Origin: CAVPFA01 sp963703655
Lineage (GTDB): Bacteria; Actinomycetota; Acidimicrobiia; Acidimicrobiales; Bog-793
NCBI GenBank assembly: GCA_963703655.1
Contig: CAVPFA010000003.1
Coordinates: 930,001 to 994,000, forward strand
Reading direction: 5' to 3'
Length of the DNA: 64,000 nucleotides
Part shown: in pieces, positions 1-8,217 of the stretch
How positions within the stretch are numbered: position 1 is the first letter of the stretch
How the letters are laid out: every line of letters starts with the position of its first letter
Made by a program: the position numbers and the translations under genes
Notes under the pieces: model-generated
What the model was told of the DNA's origin: nothing
What the model saw: the letters and a program-made list of their open reading frames with translations, nothing else
Database searches by the model: none

Positions 1-712
1 CCTCATCGAAGCGAACCTGCGACTCGTTGTCTCGATCGCGAAGCGCTATCGGAACCGCGGGATGGCCTTCCTGGATCTCATCCAGGAGGGCAATCTCGGG
101 CTCATGCGCGCGGTCGAGAAGTTCGACTACCAACGCGGCTTCAAGTTCTCCACGTACGCGACGTGGTGGATCCGCCAAGCCATCACCCGGGCCGTCGCCG
201 ATCAAGCCCGCACAATTCGGATTCCTGTTCACATGGTCGAGACGATCAACAAGGTCGTTCGGACACAGCGCCAACTGTCACAAGAGCTTGGCCGCGAACC
301 GACCGTGGAGGAGGTCTCCGCCCGAACGCAGTTCCCGGTCGAGAGGGTTCGCGAGCTGCAGCGCATCAGTCAGGACACGATCTCGTTGGAGCAACCCATT
401 GGCGAGGAGGAAGACTTCAGCCTCTCCGACCTGATCGAGGACCACACGGCCGAGGTGCCCGTCGATGCAGCGACGCGGATGCTGCTCAACGAAGCCGTGA
501 AGCGAGCGCTTTCTGAGCTGACAGAGCGCGAGCAGGAGGTCGTGAGGCTCCGTTTCGGATTGGACGACGGCCGGATCCGGACCCTCGAGGAAGTCGGCCA
601 GATCTTCGGAGTCACGCGCGAGCGAATCCGTCAGATCGAGATGAAGACGCTCGCCAAGCTGCGCCACCCGATCGTGTCACGCCCGCTTCGGGACTACGTC
701 GAAGGCGACTGA
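1..712 (+). CDS. RNA polymerase sigma-70 factor (SigA/RpoD type), 5' truncated by window edge
   Basis: The reading frame is open from base 2 to the TGA at 710-712, so the N-terminus lies outside the window and the ATG at 62 is internal. The visible part starts in region 2 (LIEANLRLVVSIAKRYRNRG, then DLIQEGNLGLMRAVEKFDY and the promoter-melting segment FSTYATWWIRQAITRA). It continues through region 3 and ends with a region 4.2 helix-turn-helix (TLEEVGQIFGVTRERIRQIE). This is the layout of group 1/2 sigma factors, which direct RNA polymerase to housekeeping promoters. Whether it is the principal sigma or a SigB-like paralogue cannot be settled without region 1. Confidence 0.95.
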   Translation, partial: LIEANLRLVVSIAKRYRNRGMAFLDLIQEGNLGLMRAVEKFDYQRGFKFSTYATWWIRQAITRAVADQARTIRIPVHMVETINKVVRTQRQLSQELGREPTVEEVSARTQFPVERVRELQRISQDTISLEQPIGEEEDFSLSDLIEDHTAEVPVDAATRMLLNEAVKRALSELTEREQEVVRLRFGLDDGRIRTLEEVGQIFGVTRERIRQIEMKTLAKLRHPIVSRPLRDYVEGD

Positions 713-814
713 AGCCAGTAGTTGTTGCGGCGTCTGAAGCGAGCCAGTTGTTGAAACGCCACAGGCCAGTATTTGTCGAAGGCGCCTGGAGCCGGCATTG
801 CGGCTCGGCCGCGT

Positions 815-1129
815 CTAACGCTTGGCTGCCTCCGTTCGCTGAGATGCTATGGCGCCCTCGAACAGGGCCATGGCCCGCTCGCGTGCCAGGTCCCCTACGG
901 GTCCGCGGAGAAGATCGGTGGCTCTCTCCCTGGCCAGGTCACCCAAGGCTCGGACCTTCTCGGCCTTCAAGTCAGCCGCGAGCGTGCCCGGGCCGCTCTG
1001 TCGGCGCCAGTCCCAGGCTGTTGCATCTCCCCACCCGCGCGCGGCGAGCGGCGCCCGCAGCTGGCGGGCCTTCTGAGTCAAGTAGAAGCCGGCCGCGCAA
1101 CCCACCACGAACCCAGTCTTGAACCGCAT
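815..1129 (-). CDS. small hypothetical protein with N-terminal membrane-like helix
   Basis: A 104-residue protein from an ATG. Residues 5-17 are hydrophobic (TGFVVGCAAGFYL) and are followed by a basic, amphipathic body, which resembles small YtxH-like envelope proteins. The second half carries two copies of the unit GDLARERA (LGDLARERATDLLRG and VGDLARERAMALFEG), suggesting a short internal duplication and a helical rod. It converges with the sigma-factor gene. Function is unknown; I favour this frame over the overlapping plus-strand frames because those are rich in R/P/S like random high-GC translations. Confidence 0.55.
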   Translation of the reverse strand: MRFKTGFVVGCAAGFYLTQKARQLRAPLAARGWGDATAWDWRRQSGPGTLAADLKAEKVRALGDLARERATDLLRGPVGDLARERAMALFEGAIASQRTEAAKR

Positions 1130-1279
1130 CGGTACTTCTTACCCCTCGCGCCCAAGATCCGCCAACCCGACCCTGCCTGCCAGGACCGATAGCCGCGGCC
1201 AGTCGGTCGCAGCGCCGATCATGCTGCCGGTCGACGCGAGTCCGTAGCCTCCGACCGGTGAACGTGGCAAGTTAATTGC

Positions 1280-1825
1280 GTGGTCCCGAACAACTACGCG
1301 GGCTTCTTTCAGGCTGCGTCGCAAGCCTCTGGCGCCCTGATCGGCTTGATCTTCGTGGTCGTCTCGCTGAGGCCGGCCCAGATCATCGGCCCGCACGCCG
1401 ACTCGACTGCGAGAGGGCTCGCTGCAAGCAGCTTCACGGGTCTCGTCAACGCCTTTTTCGTATCGCTGCTGGCCCTCATTCCGGGCACGAATCTCGGCGT
1501 TGGCGCCGCCATCATGGCGACGCTCAGCTTGTACCACACCCTGCGCCTGCACTTAGGGCGACCAGGCGCCAGGCACACCGTCACCTTCGTCGCCAGCCTG
1601 CTGGCCTACGGAGTTCAGCTCGGTTTCGCCGTCGCGTTCGTCGTGCACCCGCACGACGCCGGACTCGTCAATGATCTCAGCTTCGTGGTGATTGGCTCGT
1701 TCGCCGTGGCCCTCAGCCGCGCCTGGCAGCTGATGCAGAGCACGACCATCGCGGCATCAGATGAGGCCCACGCCCAAGTTGCACCAGGGAATGACCCGAA
1801 GACTAAGGGCACCGCAGGCGGGTAG
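1280..1825 (+). CDS. hypothetical integral membrane protein
   Basis: A 181-residue protein with a GTG start. About four hydrophobic segments are visible: ALIGLIFVVVSL near residue 20, LVNAFFVSLLALIPG near 60, FVASLLAYGVQLGFAVAFVV around 105-125 and LSFVVIGSFAVALSR near 140. The C-terminal tail is short and charged. No enzymatic motif is visible. It stands alone between the small unknown protein and the tRNA genes. Composition and membrane pattern support a real gene; its role is unknown. Confidence 0.65.
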   Translation: MVPNNYAGFFQAASQASGALIGLIFVVVSLRPAQIIGPHADSTARGLAASSFTGLVNAFFVSLLALIPGTNLGVGAAIMATLSLYHTLRLHLGRPGARHTVTFVASLLAYGVQLGFAVAFVVHPHDAGLVNDLSFVVIGSFAVALSRAWQLMQSTTIAASDEAHAQVAPGNDPKTKGTAGG

Positions 1826-1958
1826 CCCTCCTCGACCTGGCGCCTTTGCCGCCGGACGGACGGCGGTTTCCAGTTCGACCGACCGCGAGCGTGCGCAACG
1901 CCAGTTCCCGGGGCGTCCCGGGACGGCCATCAGCCCGGATAGGCTTCGCGCTCGAATT

Positions 1959-2031
1959 TCCGGGGTAGCTCAATCGGCAGAGCACGCGACTGTTAATCGT
2001 GTGGTTGAGAGTTCGAGTCTCTCCCCCGGAG
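1959..2031 (+). tRNA. tRNA-Asn (GTT)
   Basis: A complete cloverleaf can be folded by eye. The acceptor stem TCCGGGG pairs with CCCCGGA at 2024-2030. The D stem is GCTC/GAGC and the anticodon stem CGCGA/TCGTG has loop CTGTTAA with anticodon GTT at 1992-1994. The T arm is GAGAG-TTCGAGT-CTCTC and the discriminator is G at 2031. No CCA is encoded. Confidence 0.96.
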
Positions 2032-2050
2032 CTCTAAACCGGAGCTCTAA
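2026..2050 (+). repeat. 12-bp direct duplication of the tRNA-Asn 3' end
   Basis: CCGGAGCTCTAA at 2026-2037 is the last tRNA-Asn bases plus flank. It is repeated exactly at 2039-2050, one base apart. It may be local slippage or a trace of an integration event at the tRNA end; no longer att-like copy was found downstream. Confidence 0.7.
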
Positions 2051-2086
2051 GCAAGCACGACTTTATGAAGCATCAGCACCCAGCAA

Positions 2087-2162
2087 GGGCCCGTAGCTCA
2101 GTGGTCAGAGCAGGGGACTCATAATCCCTGGGTCGCAGGTTCGATCCCTGCCGGGCCCACCA
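2087..2162 (+). tRNA. tRNA with CAT anticodon (tRNA-Ile2 or elongator tRNA-Met), CCA encoded
   Basis: The acceptor stem GGGCCCG pairs with CGGGCCC at 2152-2158. The D stem is GCTC/GAGC and the anticodon stem GGGGA/TCCCT has loop CTCATAA with anticodon CAT at 2120-2122. The T arm is GCAGG-TTCGATC-CCTGC, the discriminator is A at 2159, and CCA is encoded at 2160-2162. It lacks initiator features. C4-G69 and C5-G68 pairs with A73 fit the tRNA-Ile2 class whose C34 is changed to lysidine, but elongator tRNA-Met cannot be excluded by eye. Confidence 0.93.
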
Positions 2163-2430
2163 ATGAAATGAAACAGCATGTCAGAGCCTAATTCTTGGAC
2201 CGGACCGGCGAAGTCTCCGACCCAACATTGATCCAACAAAGGCCCGGGAATACTCAGGCATCCTCATGATCCGCAGGAAGCAATCCCGGAAGAATTGTCC
2301 CGACGAGTCCCGGAGGACAGACCCCGGTCTGAACAGATGCGAGACTCCCAGTTGACAAAATCCCACCGGGCTTCTGTGGTGCCTCTTTTGGGATTCTCCT
2401 CCTGTCGACGCTCCCGATTCGGACGACGAC
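2163..2430. other. intergenic stretch between tRNA and defence island
   Basis: 268 bp, more AT-rich than the flanks. No convincing gene or tRNA-end repeat was seen. It marks the junction where the lower-GC minus-strand island begins. Confidence 0.5.
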
Positions 2431-4743
2431 TTACCGACGCGCTGGTTTCTTGGGTGGAATGAAGCCGAGGCTCATGTACCCCCGGGCACGTTCGCTGTAC
2501 ATCCGCGCGAGCACCGGAACCTCGGCATCGACGTAGTCGTGCACCACAACGTGTGCCTTGTCAGGTGTCGGCCGTAGAATGCGGCCGACGTACTGGACGA
2601 TGCTCCCCTTGAACTTGATGGGGAAGGCCAGAAAGACAGTGTCCAGTGCCGGGCAATCGAATCCCTCGCCAAGGAAGCTGGCGGTAGCGACGAGGACGGT
2701 GCCGACCAGCCCAGGCTGAGCGAGTCGATCGACGACCGCTCGTCTTGCCTTCTTGCTCATGCCTCCTTGGAGAACATGGGCAGTGATCCCGCGAGTGGCG
2801 AGATCCTCCACAATCGCGTATAGATGCTCGGTCCAACGCGTGAGCACGAGGCTGTTTCGTCCCTCGTTGACCGAAACCGAAATGTCGTCGCAGATCAACC
2901 TCGTCCTGCTGACGTCGGCCACAACGCCTCGAAATGTCTCTTGAATGTGCAGACCAGGGCTTTCAGCGTGAGCCGTTTCATGGACGACTAGCTCCCGCTG
3001 CAACAGCTGACTCCCAGACGGCTCCTGCATCCGATGCCTTATTGGCCCACAGTGCATCGTCATCATGGCTTGAAGCCCGTCTCGCCGGTATGGTGTCGCC
3101 GTCAGACCGAGCCATCGGCGCACAGGTATTTGGCCAACTGCGCGCTCGAACGTGACGGCGGGAACGTGGTGGCACTCGTCGACAACCACGAGCCCGTAGC
3201 GCTCCGTTAGCTCCGCGAGGTCTTCGCGGCGGGCAAGACTTTGAACCATCGCCAGGTCGACCACACCGTTCGCCTTCCGCTTCGAACCGATCTGTCCGAC
3301 GCGCTTCCTATCGAGACCGAGGTAAGTGGTCAAACGGTCTCGCCATTGTTCGATAAGCGGCTGGCGATCGACGATCACCAGAGTGGGTACACGGTGAAGA
3401 GCAATGAGGGCACACGCAATGAGGGTTTTCCCGGCTCCTGGCGGCGCAACAAGTACGCCTAGCTCATGCCCTACAAGTGCATCGACGGCGATCTGCTGGT
3501 CGGGGCGCAGAGTCGCGAGCGTCTCGTATTCGACCACATTTGTCGACTCGTATGCCTCGATGATCTCGAGCCGACTCTCGGCCTCGAGCGCGATCGCTTC
3601 AGCTTGAGGACGAACGCCCCTCGGGAGTAACAACTGGTCGAGCGTCTCTCTGTAGCAGCGGATGAACCTTGGCGTGTTGCCGGTCCAAAACCGGTTCCTC
3701 TCCTTCTCATAGAAGGCGGGATTGTGCAACGACGCGACATGCTTCAGCGCGGCCAGCAAGGACGGCGGCAGCCCGATGCGGTCCACCGCCAGCATCGCGG
3801 AAGCCAACGCTCGTATCGACGCAGGCGGAGGGGGCGAACCCGGCGCGCGACTGGGGCGACGGTAGGTGCGCGCGCCCGGGCCGATTGGCACATCGCCGAG
3901 GCTCTCGGCGAGCGCGAGCGCGGCCTCGCGACTGAGGCGGTCGACAGACGCCAAGAACTCCCACTGGTCCGGGTGGGGCTCCACCGTCGATGGGTCGAGA
4001 AAAACAGTCGTTCCCTTGTTACGACATTCGCCCTGAAGCGGGAGAGCAATGAGGTTGCCGAAGCCTTGCCTCGGTAGGAAGTCCTGTGCTGGGAAAAGCC
4101 GGTCGTAGCTCACGAGGTCGATCTCACCGCGAGCTGTCATGGCTTCGCGCAGGAGGTACGCGCCGATCCGTCGAGCCGAGCTCGCGGGCACCCGGTCTCC
4201 GAAGAAAGCCCACACGTGGCCGCCATCTCCGGATCGAGATCGCTCGAGCACAGCGGGAATGCCGGTAGCTCGCGCGGCGTCGAGATAGGCAAGAGCGTCA
4301 AGCGTCCACCCTGTGCCGTCGAAGTCGCACACCAATAAGAAGCAAGAGTCGTCACCCATCAGGGGATAGAGACCGACACTGATCGTCCCGGAGAGATGGT
4401 CCGCGGTCACCTCTCCGCTCAGCGGCAAGAGCTCCCTGTCGGGTCTGCGACTGTTCGACCACCCGCCCCTGAATGCCGGCCCCCATCCCGACTTGCCGGT
4501 CCGAAGGCTCTCCCAGCGCAGCGCGTAGACGTCGTCTCGGCCTCGGAATAATGCTCGGAAGAGCTCGACCTTGTGCTGCGACGACGAACGTCGCGTCACG
4601 TCAGAGGCCAAGGCTGAACGGTTCGCCGGAAAGAGCGTTGGTTCCCAGGCGCTCACGGGAACGGCACGGTCTTGGCGCCCCAGGCCGAGAAGATCTCGTA
4701 GACGATGGTTCTCCGCCTCGAGCGCCGCGACCCGTTCATCCAA
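2431..4743 (-). CDS. TOTE-type primase-helicase: archaeo-eukaryotic primase domain plus superfamily 2 helicase
   Basis: A 770-residue protein. An N-terminal coiled coil (DERVAALEAENHRLRDLLGL) leads into an archaeo-eukaryotic primase-like domain. That domain has acidic D140/D142 in VCDFDG, a GGHVW motif at 174-178, and the family-typical block FPAQDFLPRQGFGNLIALPLQ around 217-237. A linker (NPAFYEKERNRFW, residues 341-353) leads to an SF2 helicase with Walker A APPGAGKT (433-440), DECHH (522-526), LTATPYR and QYVGRILRP. This architecture is known from predicted conflict or mobile-element systems. The listed start is TTG without a visible ribosome site. A CTG at 4788, six bases after GAAAGGAG and just past the abiEii stop, would give an N-terminus of MTTTEDSGERRPD and may be the true start. 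It is probably co-transcribed with abiEi-abiEii. Confidence 0.85.
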   Translation of the reverse strand: MDERVAALEAENHRLRDLLGLGRQDRAVPVSAWEPTLFPANRSALASDVTRRSSSQHKVELFRALFRGRDDVYALRWESLRTGKSGWGPAFRGGWSNSRRPDRELLPLSGEVTADHLSGTISVGLYPLMGDDSCFLLVCDFDGTGWTLDALAYLDAARATGIPAVLERSRSGDGGHVWAFFGDRVPASSARRIGAYLLREAMTARGEIDLVSYDRLFPAQDFLPRQGFGNLIALPLQGECRNKGTTVFLDPSTVEPHPDQWEFLASVDRLSREAALALAESLGDVPIGPGARTYRRPSRAPGSPPPPASIRALASAMLAVDRIGLPPSLLAALKHVASLHNPAFYEKERNRFWTGNTPRFIRCYRETLDQLLLPRGVRPQAEAIALEAESRLEIIEAYESTNVVEYETLATLRPDQQIAVDALVGHELGVLVAPPGAGKTLIACALIALHRVPTLVIVDRQPLIEQWRDRLTTYLGLDRKRVGQIGSKRKANGVVDLAMVQSLARREDLAELTERYGLVVVDECHHVPAVTFERAVGQIPVRRWLGLTATPYRRDGLQAMMTMHCGPIRHRMQEPSGSQLLQRELVVHETAHAESPGLHIQETFRGVVADVSRTRLICDDISVSVNEGRNSLVLTRWTEHLYAIVEDLATRGITAHVLQGGMSKKARRAVVDRLAQPGLVGTVLVATASFLGEGFDCPALDTVFLAFPIKFKGSIVQYVGRILRPTPDKAHVVVHDYVDAEVPVLARMYSERARGYMSLGFIPPKKPARR

Positions 4744-4800
4744 GTCGACGTCTGGGCGACGTTCACCCGAGTCCTCGGTGGTCGTCAGATCCTGCTCCTT

Positions 4801-5769
4801 TCAGCGTTGGGCATGATCGGGACAACTGCCACTTGGCGGGTACCAGTTGGGGCAACGAGTTACTGCGGTTGTCCTGATGTCGTGATGAGGGCACCGAAGG
4901 TTGCCAGGTTTCCATCCGCTTCGTGCCCATTTGGCACGTTCGCGGGTGATGGCGGAGGTCGAGCGTCGTGCATCGTAGAGCGGATCCAGATTCTGGTCAC
5001 TCCAAAGGATCAAGTCGGTCGCCGCACGCTGGACTTCGTACTCAGCCAGTCCATCGGACGTAAGCAGCTCGAGATCGTCGCGGAACTGCTGGTCCGCCGC
5101 GTTCGCCGCCAGGCGCTGGCGAAACGTCGCCGGCGGTACTCCGCAGGCACTCAAGTAGTGGTCACCCGCAACGGCTAGGTCGGCGTCGGCGATCCGGAGT
5201 TCCCGGCGCGCGAGCCACATGTCCCACAGGTCACGCCCTTTTCGTCGTTGTGCAAGAGCCCGGAACTTAGTCCCCACGAGCTCGCCAGGCCGGAAGGTCG
5301 GTATCTCGGCTTTCCCTGACCACCAACGGGTGTCGACGCTGTGAGCAATCCGGGTTAGCGCAAGTGCCGGCGGAACCTCGTTGGTGTTGACCTCGATCTT
5401 GACCCGCAGCGTGACTCCAGAATCGGCTTCACCCTCCAAGAGAACCTTGACGCTCCCGTGGACGACGTTACGACTCGCTTCCCGAAGGGGGCTTTCTGCA
5501 ACCGCCGACCGGATGGCGTCAACGACCCAGCCGGTCGGTCCGGGGCGGCCGACGAGAACGTAGTCGAGATCCTCCGAGTATCTCCTCGCTCTTGGCAGGT
5601 GCAGCTTGTGCAAACATGTGCCGCCGCGCCACACCAGGCAACGGCCAATCTCGTCGTGGCTGGCCAGGAGAATCGCCAGCTGCGAGAGCAACAGGTCTTG
5701 TTCTACTTGCTCCTCGGTCGACCAAGGATGCTCCCGACGCCACTGCGTGAGGACCGGTGGGGGAATCAC
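4801..5769 (-). CDS. abiEii: AbiEii/AbiGii-family nucleotidyltransferase toxin
   Basis: The type IV toxin partner of AbiEi; the family are nucleotidyltransferases linked to abortive phage infection. The GTG start at 5769 overlaps the abiEi TGA as GTGA, so translation is coupled; a longer in-frame ATG at 5808 would run into abiEi. Visible motifs are GGT (residues 49-51) with RRYSEDLD (62-69), a third acidic site in LRVKIEVNTNE, and the KGRDLWDMWLA helix. The product is 322 residues. Oddly, the last 30 residues carry C293, H295/H296, C306, C316 and H319 in a spacing that looks like a small zinc-binding knuckle, which I do not know as a usual feature of this family. Confidence 0.88.
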   Translation of the reverse strand: MIPPPVLTQWRREHPWSTEEQVEQDLLLSQLAILLASHDEIGRCLVWRGGTCLHKLHLPRARRYSEDLDYVLVGRPGPTGWVVDAIRSAVAESPLREASRNVVHGSVKVLLEGEADSGVTLRVKIEVNTNEVPPALALTRIAHSVDTRWWSGKAEIPTFRPGELVGTKFRALAQRRKGRDLWDMWLARRELRIADADLAVAGDHYLSACGVPPATFRQRLAANAADQQFRDDLELLTSDGLAEYEVQRAATDLILWSDQNLDPLYDARRSTSAITRERAKWARSGWKPGNLRCPHHDIRTTAVTRCPNWYPPSGSCPDHAQR

Positions 5770-6545
5770 TCGTCGGGCTCCACTGCAACATTCACTATCA
5801 CCTGCCACCGCGGGTCAATCGCGCCGTGGGCCGCTCCCTTCGGGTCAAGCAGCGTGAGGTTCCTGTCTCCCTTGACGGACTCTTCCAGTGCAGTCAGCTC
5901 CATGTCGCTCTTGACGCACTCGAGAAGAAACCCCAATCGGCGCGCAGCCGCCCGCGGCCGTTGCGATATCTGCTCGGCGAGGTTGTCGGCGTCGAGGGTG
6001 AGTTCCCGTAAGACAGTTGCGACGTTGCCGACGCCGGCACCTCGACCCGGGGTTTGGGCGAGGTCGAAAGCACACGTCTCCGGCGTCGCGACCCGAAGCG
6101 ACCCGGTCGGCCCAGTCGCCATCGCCACCGGCCACTTTGACATCCGGACATCAGTGTAGAAATGCAGTCTCGGCTTGGACATCCTGTCGATCACTGAACG
6201 ATCGACGACCACCTGAGTTACCTGGGCCGCTTGGTGTGCTGCGCCATGACGAGCCGCAGCAGACAGGTAACCAAGGTAATAGTTCCGATCGAGGTGACGG
6301 CAGAGGTCGTCGAGGAACCATTCAGCCGGCACGGTGCCCTCGTGCCGGTACTGCGGCGGGATGAGGACGTAAAGGCCCCTTACAGGGCTGAACAGCAGAT
6401 GCCGTCGTTGCGCCTCGGCGACGGCGACTCGCACCGACCCCGGCGAGGATCCTGAGCGGTTGCGAACCTGCTCCTGGGTGACCGTTACCTGCCCTTCGCT
6501 GAGGAACTCGTCCCAGAGGCCGGTGAAGCGCGTACTAGCAGCCAC
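5766..6545 (-). CDS. abiEi: AbiEi-family antitoxin / transcriptional autoregulator
   Basis: A 259-residue protein. The N-terminal winged-helix region (residues 1-60, TQEQVRNRSGSSPGSVRVAVAEAQRRHLLFSPVRGLYVLIPP) is followed by the AbiEi antitoxin domain (YYLGYLSAAARHGAAHQ, then VATPETCAFDL). In this family the protein neutralises AbiEii and represses its own operon by binding inverted repeats. Position immediately upstream of abiEii with a GTGA overlap fits. The GTG start lies inside the left arm of an 11-bp inverted repeat, leaving no room for a Shine-Dalgarno site, so the message may be leaderless or use a later start. Confidence 0.85.
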   Translation of the reverse strand: MAASTRFTGLWDEFLSEGQVTVTQEQVRNRSGSSPGSVRVAVAEAQRRHLLFSPVRGLYVLIPPQYRHEGTVPAEWFLDDLCRHLDRNYYLGYLSAAARHGAAHQAAQVTQVVVDRSVIDRMSKPRLHFYTDVRMSKWPVAMATGPTGSLRVATPETCAFDLAQTPGRGAGVGNVATVLRELTLDADNLAEQISQRPRAAARRLGFLLECVKSDMELTALEESVKGDRNLTLLDPKGAAHGAIDPRWQVIVNVAVEPDE

Positions 6546-6572
6546 GAAAGTTAGTGTACTGCTAACTTTCGT
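6544..6572 (-). promoter_or_regulatory. inverted-repeat operator/promoter of the abiE operon
   Basis: A perfect 11-bp inverted repeat, ACGAAAGTTAG and CTAACTTTCGT, separated by 7 bases (TGTACTG), overlaps the abiEi start. On the minus strand a TACACT hexamer (complement of 6554-6559) sits 8-9 bases before the GTG, at the spacing expected of a -10 element for a leaderless transcript. The position fits AbiEi autorepression. Confidence 0.7.
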
Positions 6573-6768
6573 CGTGATCAGTATGCGTGGTGAAGTTACT
6601 AGTGTCTACGTCCCGCAAAGTCGATCGGCCGGGCGGCCGGGCGACGCCGCCCTAGCGGCCTCTACACCAGGCATAACTCTGCCCCTCCGTATCTGCTCGA
6701 GGTGCCGGCCCCACCCCAACCGCGCTACTCCTCTTGTTCTCGACAATCCCACGGCGGCTGCGTGCCGT

Positions 6769-7464
6769 CTAATCGCGGCTCGGTGGCTTCGAAGAGCGCG
6801 TCTGGAGGTCGGCCTCGGCACCCTTGTCACCCTCGAAGAGATCAGTATGGTCGAAGCTCTCGCCCAATCGCATCATGGCCCTTCGTCGAGTGACTGACCC
6901 CGAGAGGCTCGAAAAGGCCGCACGGCTGCCATGAGCGTCGCCCTTGAAGTTCTGGATACTCGACGCTGAGAAGCCGACTTGCCCACCCTCCGCGTAGGAG
7001 TCCTGATTGGCGCCCAGGTATGCGAAGGTCCACCCCTCTTTTTCGTGCTTCTTCACGAGATCAAAGAGCTGTTCGCGCCTGTACTCGACGCTTTGGTTCT
7101 CCTCACCGTCTGTGAAGGTCACGAACAGGATTGATTCTTGCGGCTCTCCGACTTCTTGGCGTTTTTCAGTACGAATGGTCGCATCGGTGATGGCGTGGCC
7201 CATCGCGTCGTAGAGAGGTGTGCCGCCACGGGGAGCGAACGATTCTCTCGTGAGCGAGCGAACCTTCGCGATCGGGAGCGCATCGGCGAGGACTTCATGA
7301 GGATCGTTCGAATCGAACTGGATGAGTGTCATCAAAGCGTCGGTGCCGTCGGACTGCTGATCGGCAAGGAATCCGTTGAAACCTCCGACGACGTCGGAGG
7401 CCATGGACTCCATCGATCCCGAGCGGTCCAGAACGAAGTAAATGTGCAGATTAGTCGTGGGCAT
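6769..7464 (-). CDS. von Willebrand factor A domain protein
   Basis: A 231-residue, probably cytosolic VWA protein. The metal-ion-dependent adhesion site is DRSGSM at residues 13-18, with further motif residues in PRGGTPLYDA (the Thr) and FTDGEENQS (the Asp). No signal peptide or membrane segment is seen. The ATG at 7464 follows AGGAAGAG. It overlaps the upstream ribbon-helix-helix gene by 14 bp, so the two are translationally linked. Small VWA proteins of this kind act as binding partners in tellurite/stress and conflict systems; the partner here is not identifiable. Confidence 0.8.
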   Translation of the reverse strand: MPTTNLHIYFVLDRSGSMESMASDVVGGFNGFLADQQSDGTDALMTLIQFDSNDPHEVLADALPIAKVRSLTRESFAPRGGTPLYDAMGHAITDATIRTEKRQEVGEPQESILFVTFTDGEENQSVEYRREQLFDLVKKHEKEGWTFAYLGANQDSYAEGGQVGFSASSIQNFKGDAHGSRAAFSSLSGSVTRRRAMMRLGESFDHTDLFEGDKGAEADLQTRSSKPPSRD

Positions 7465-7687
7465 GTCTCTTCCTAGGTGGTAGGGGCTTGGTGGCGTTGA
7501 GTCCGCGCTCGAGAACGAGACGGATCGTGTCGCTCATCCCGAGCGCCTCCGCGTTCCCGACCTCGGCGAGGCGCTGCAGCAAATCTTCAGGGAGCCGCAC
7601 GCTGATGAGGCGGCTTGACGAGCGTTGGCCGAGTCTGGAGCTCGCCGCGAAGTAGTGGGATGGGGAGTTGGAGGGTTGCCGGTTCAC
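7451..7687 (-). CDS. ribbon-helix-helix DNA-binding protein
   Basis: A 78-residue protein with GTG start. After a polar N-terminal tail, residues 25-65 match a ribbon-helix-helix fold: a beta strand SSRLISVRLPEDLLQRL, then helices AEVGNAEALGMSDTIRLVLERGLNA. Such proteins bind DNA as dimers and usually autoregulate. A near-palindromic TGTATTACA lies just upstream at about 7697. It overlaps the VWA gene by 14 bp and is likely the regulator of that pair, with an organisation like a small toxin-antitoxin locus, although the partner is a VWA protein. Confidence 0.75.
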   Translation of the reverse strand: MNRQPSNSPSHYFAASSRLGQRSSSRLISVRLPEDLLQRLAEVGNAEALGMSDTIRLVLERGLNATKPLPPRKRHAHD

Positions 7688-7716
7688 CGCACTAATGTAT
7701 TACAGACGTAGGACGT

Positions 7717-8217
7717 TTGTCAAACACAGGCCCTGCTCTCCCTGGAGGGGAGCGGTCTTGCGTCGCCACGGTGGTCGTGTTACCTAAGGTGCTCAGGTGT
7801 TGGCACAACAGGCCACGGCGGCAGGCGTTCGGATATCTGTTCGACAACTCACGGTTACCCGACTCCTTCAGATCCAATTACCTGAAATGGGTCTTTGCGA
7901 TGGACTCCTGCGGCTACAGCCCTTATGTCAGCCAGGTTTCGCAGTCAGTGCTGCCGAGCGCCCCGTACAATGAGACCCATTTCCACAATCCCAGGTATCT
8001 CAGCCTCTATAACGAGGCGAATGCAACGATCGACAAGGCGAAGCGATGCGAGGTAATACACGAGATGCAGGTTATCGACTTCAACGAGGGCGGGTACATT
8101 ATCCCGATGTTCAACAACTTCTTGAACATCATGGCGCCCAAAGTCAACGGATTTCCGAGAGGCGGTACAGGTATACCGCTCGGCAACGCCAGCTGGGAAC
8201 AGGCGTGGCTCGCGTGA
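7717..8217 (+). pseudogene. remnant of an oligopeptide-type ABC solute-binding protein (C-terminal part only)
   Basis: From about 7840 the frame reads like the C-terminal lobe of family 5 extracellular solute-binding proteins (RYLSLYNEANATIDKAKRCEVIHEMQVIDFNEGGYIIPMFNN, then NGFPRG and the usual W near the end). The family is normally 500-600 residues with a lipoprotein signal, and both the signal and about three quarters of the length are missing. The sequence upstream shows no remainder in any frame. Base composition is near 52% GC, well below the surroundings, so this is probably debris of transferred DNA. It is not a close copy of the binding protein at 57670-59478. Confidence 0.7.

Noticed and set aside
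699..790. Degenerate repeats after the sigma-factor stop (GTCGAAGGCG at 700 and 773)
   Set aside because: Short and diverged; not clearly more than chance or an old local duplication.
6544..6572. Second LexA/SOS box near the abiE operon
   Set aside because: The repeat lacks the GAAC-N4-GTTC core; it fits an AbiEi operator instead.
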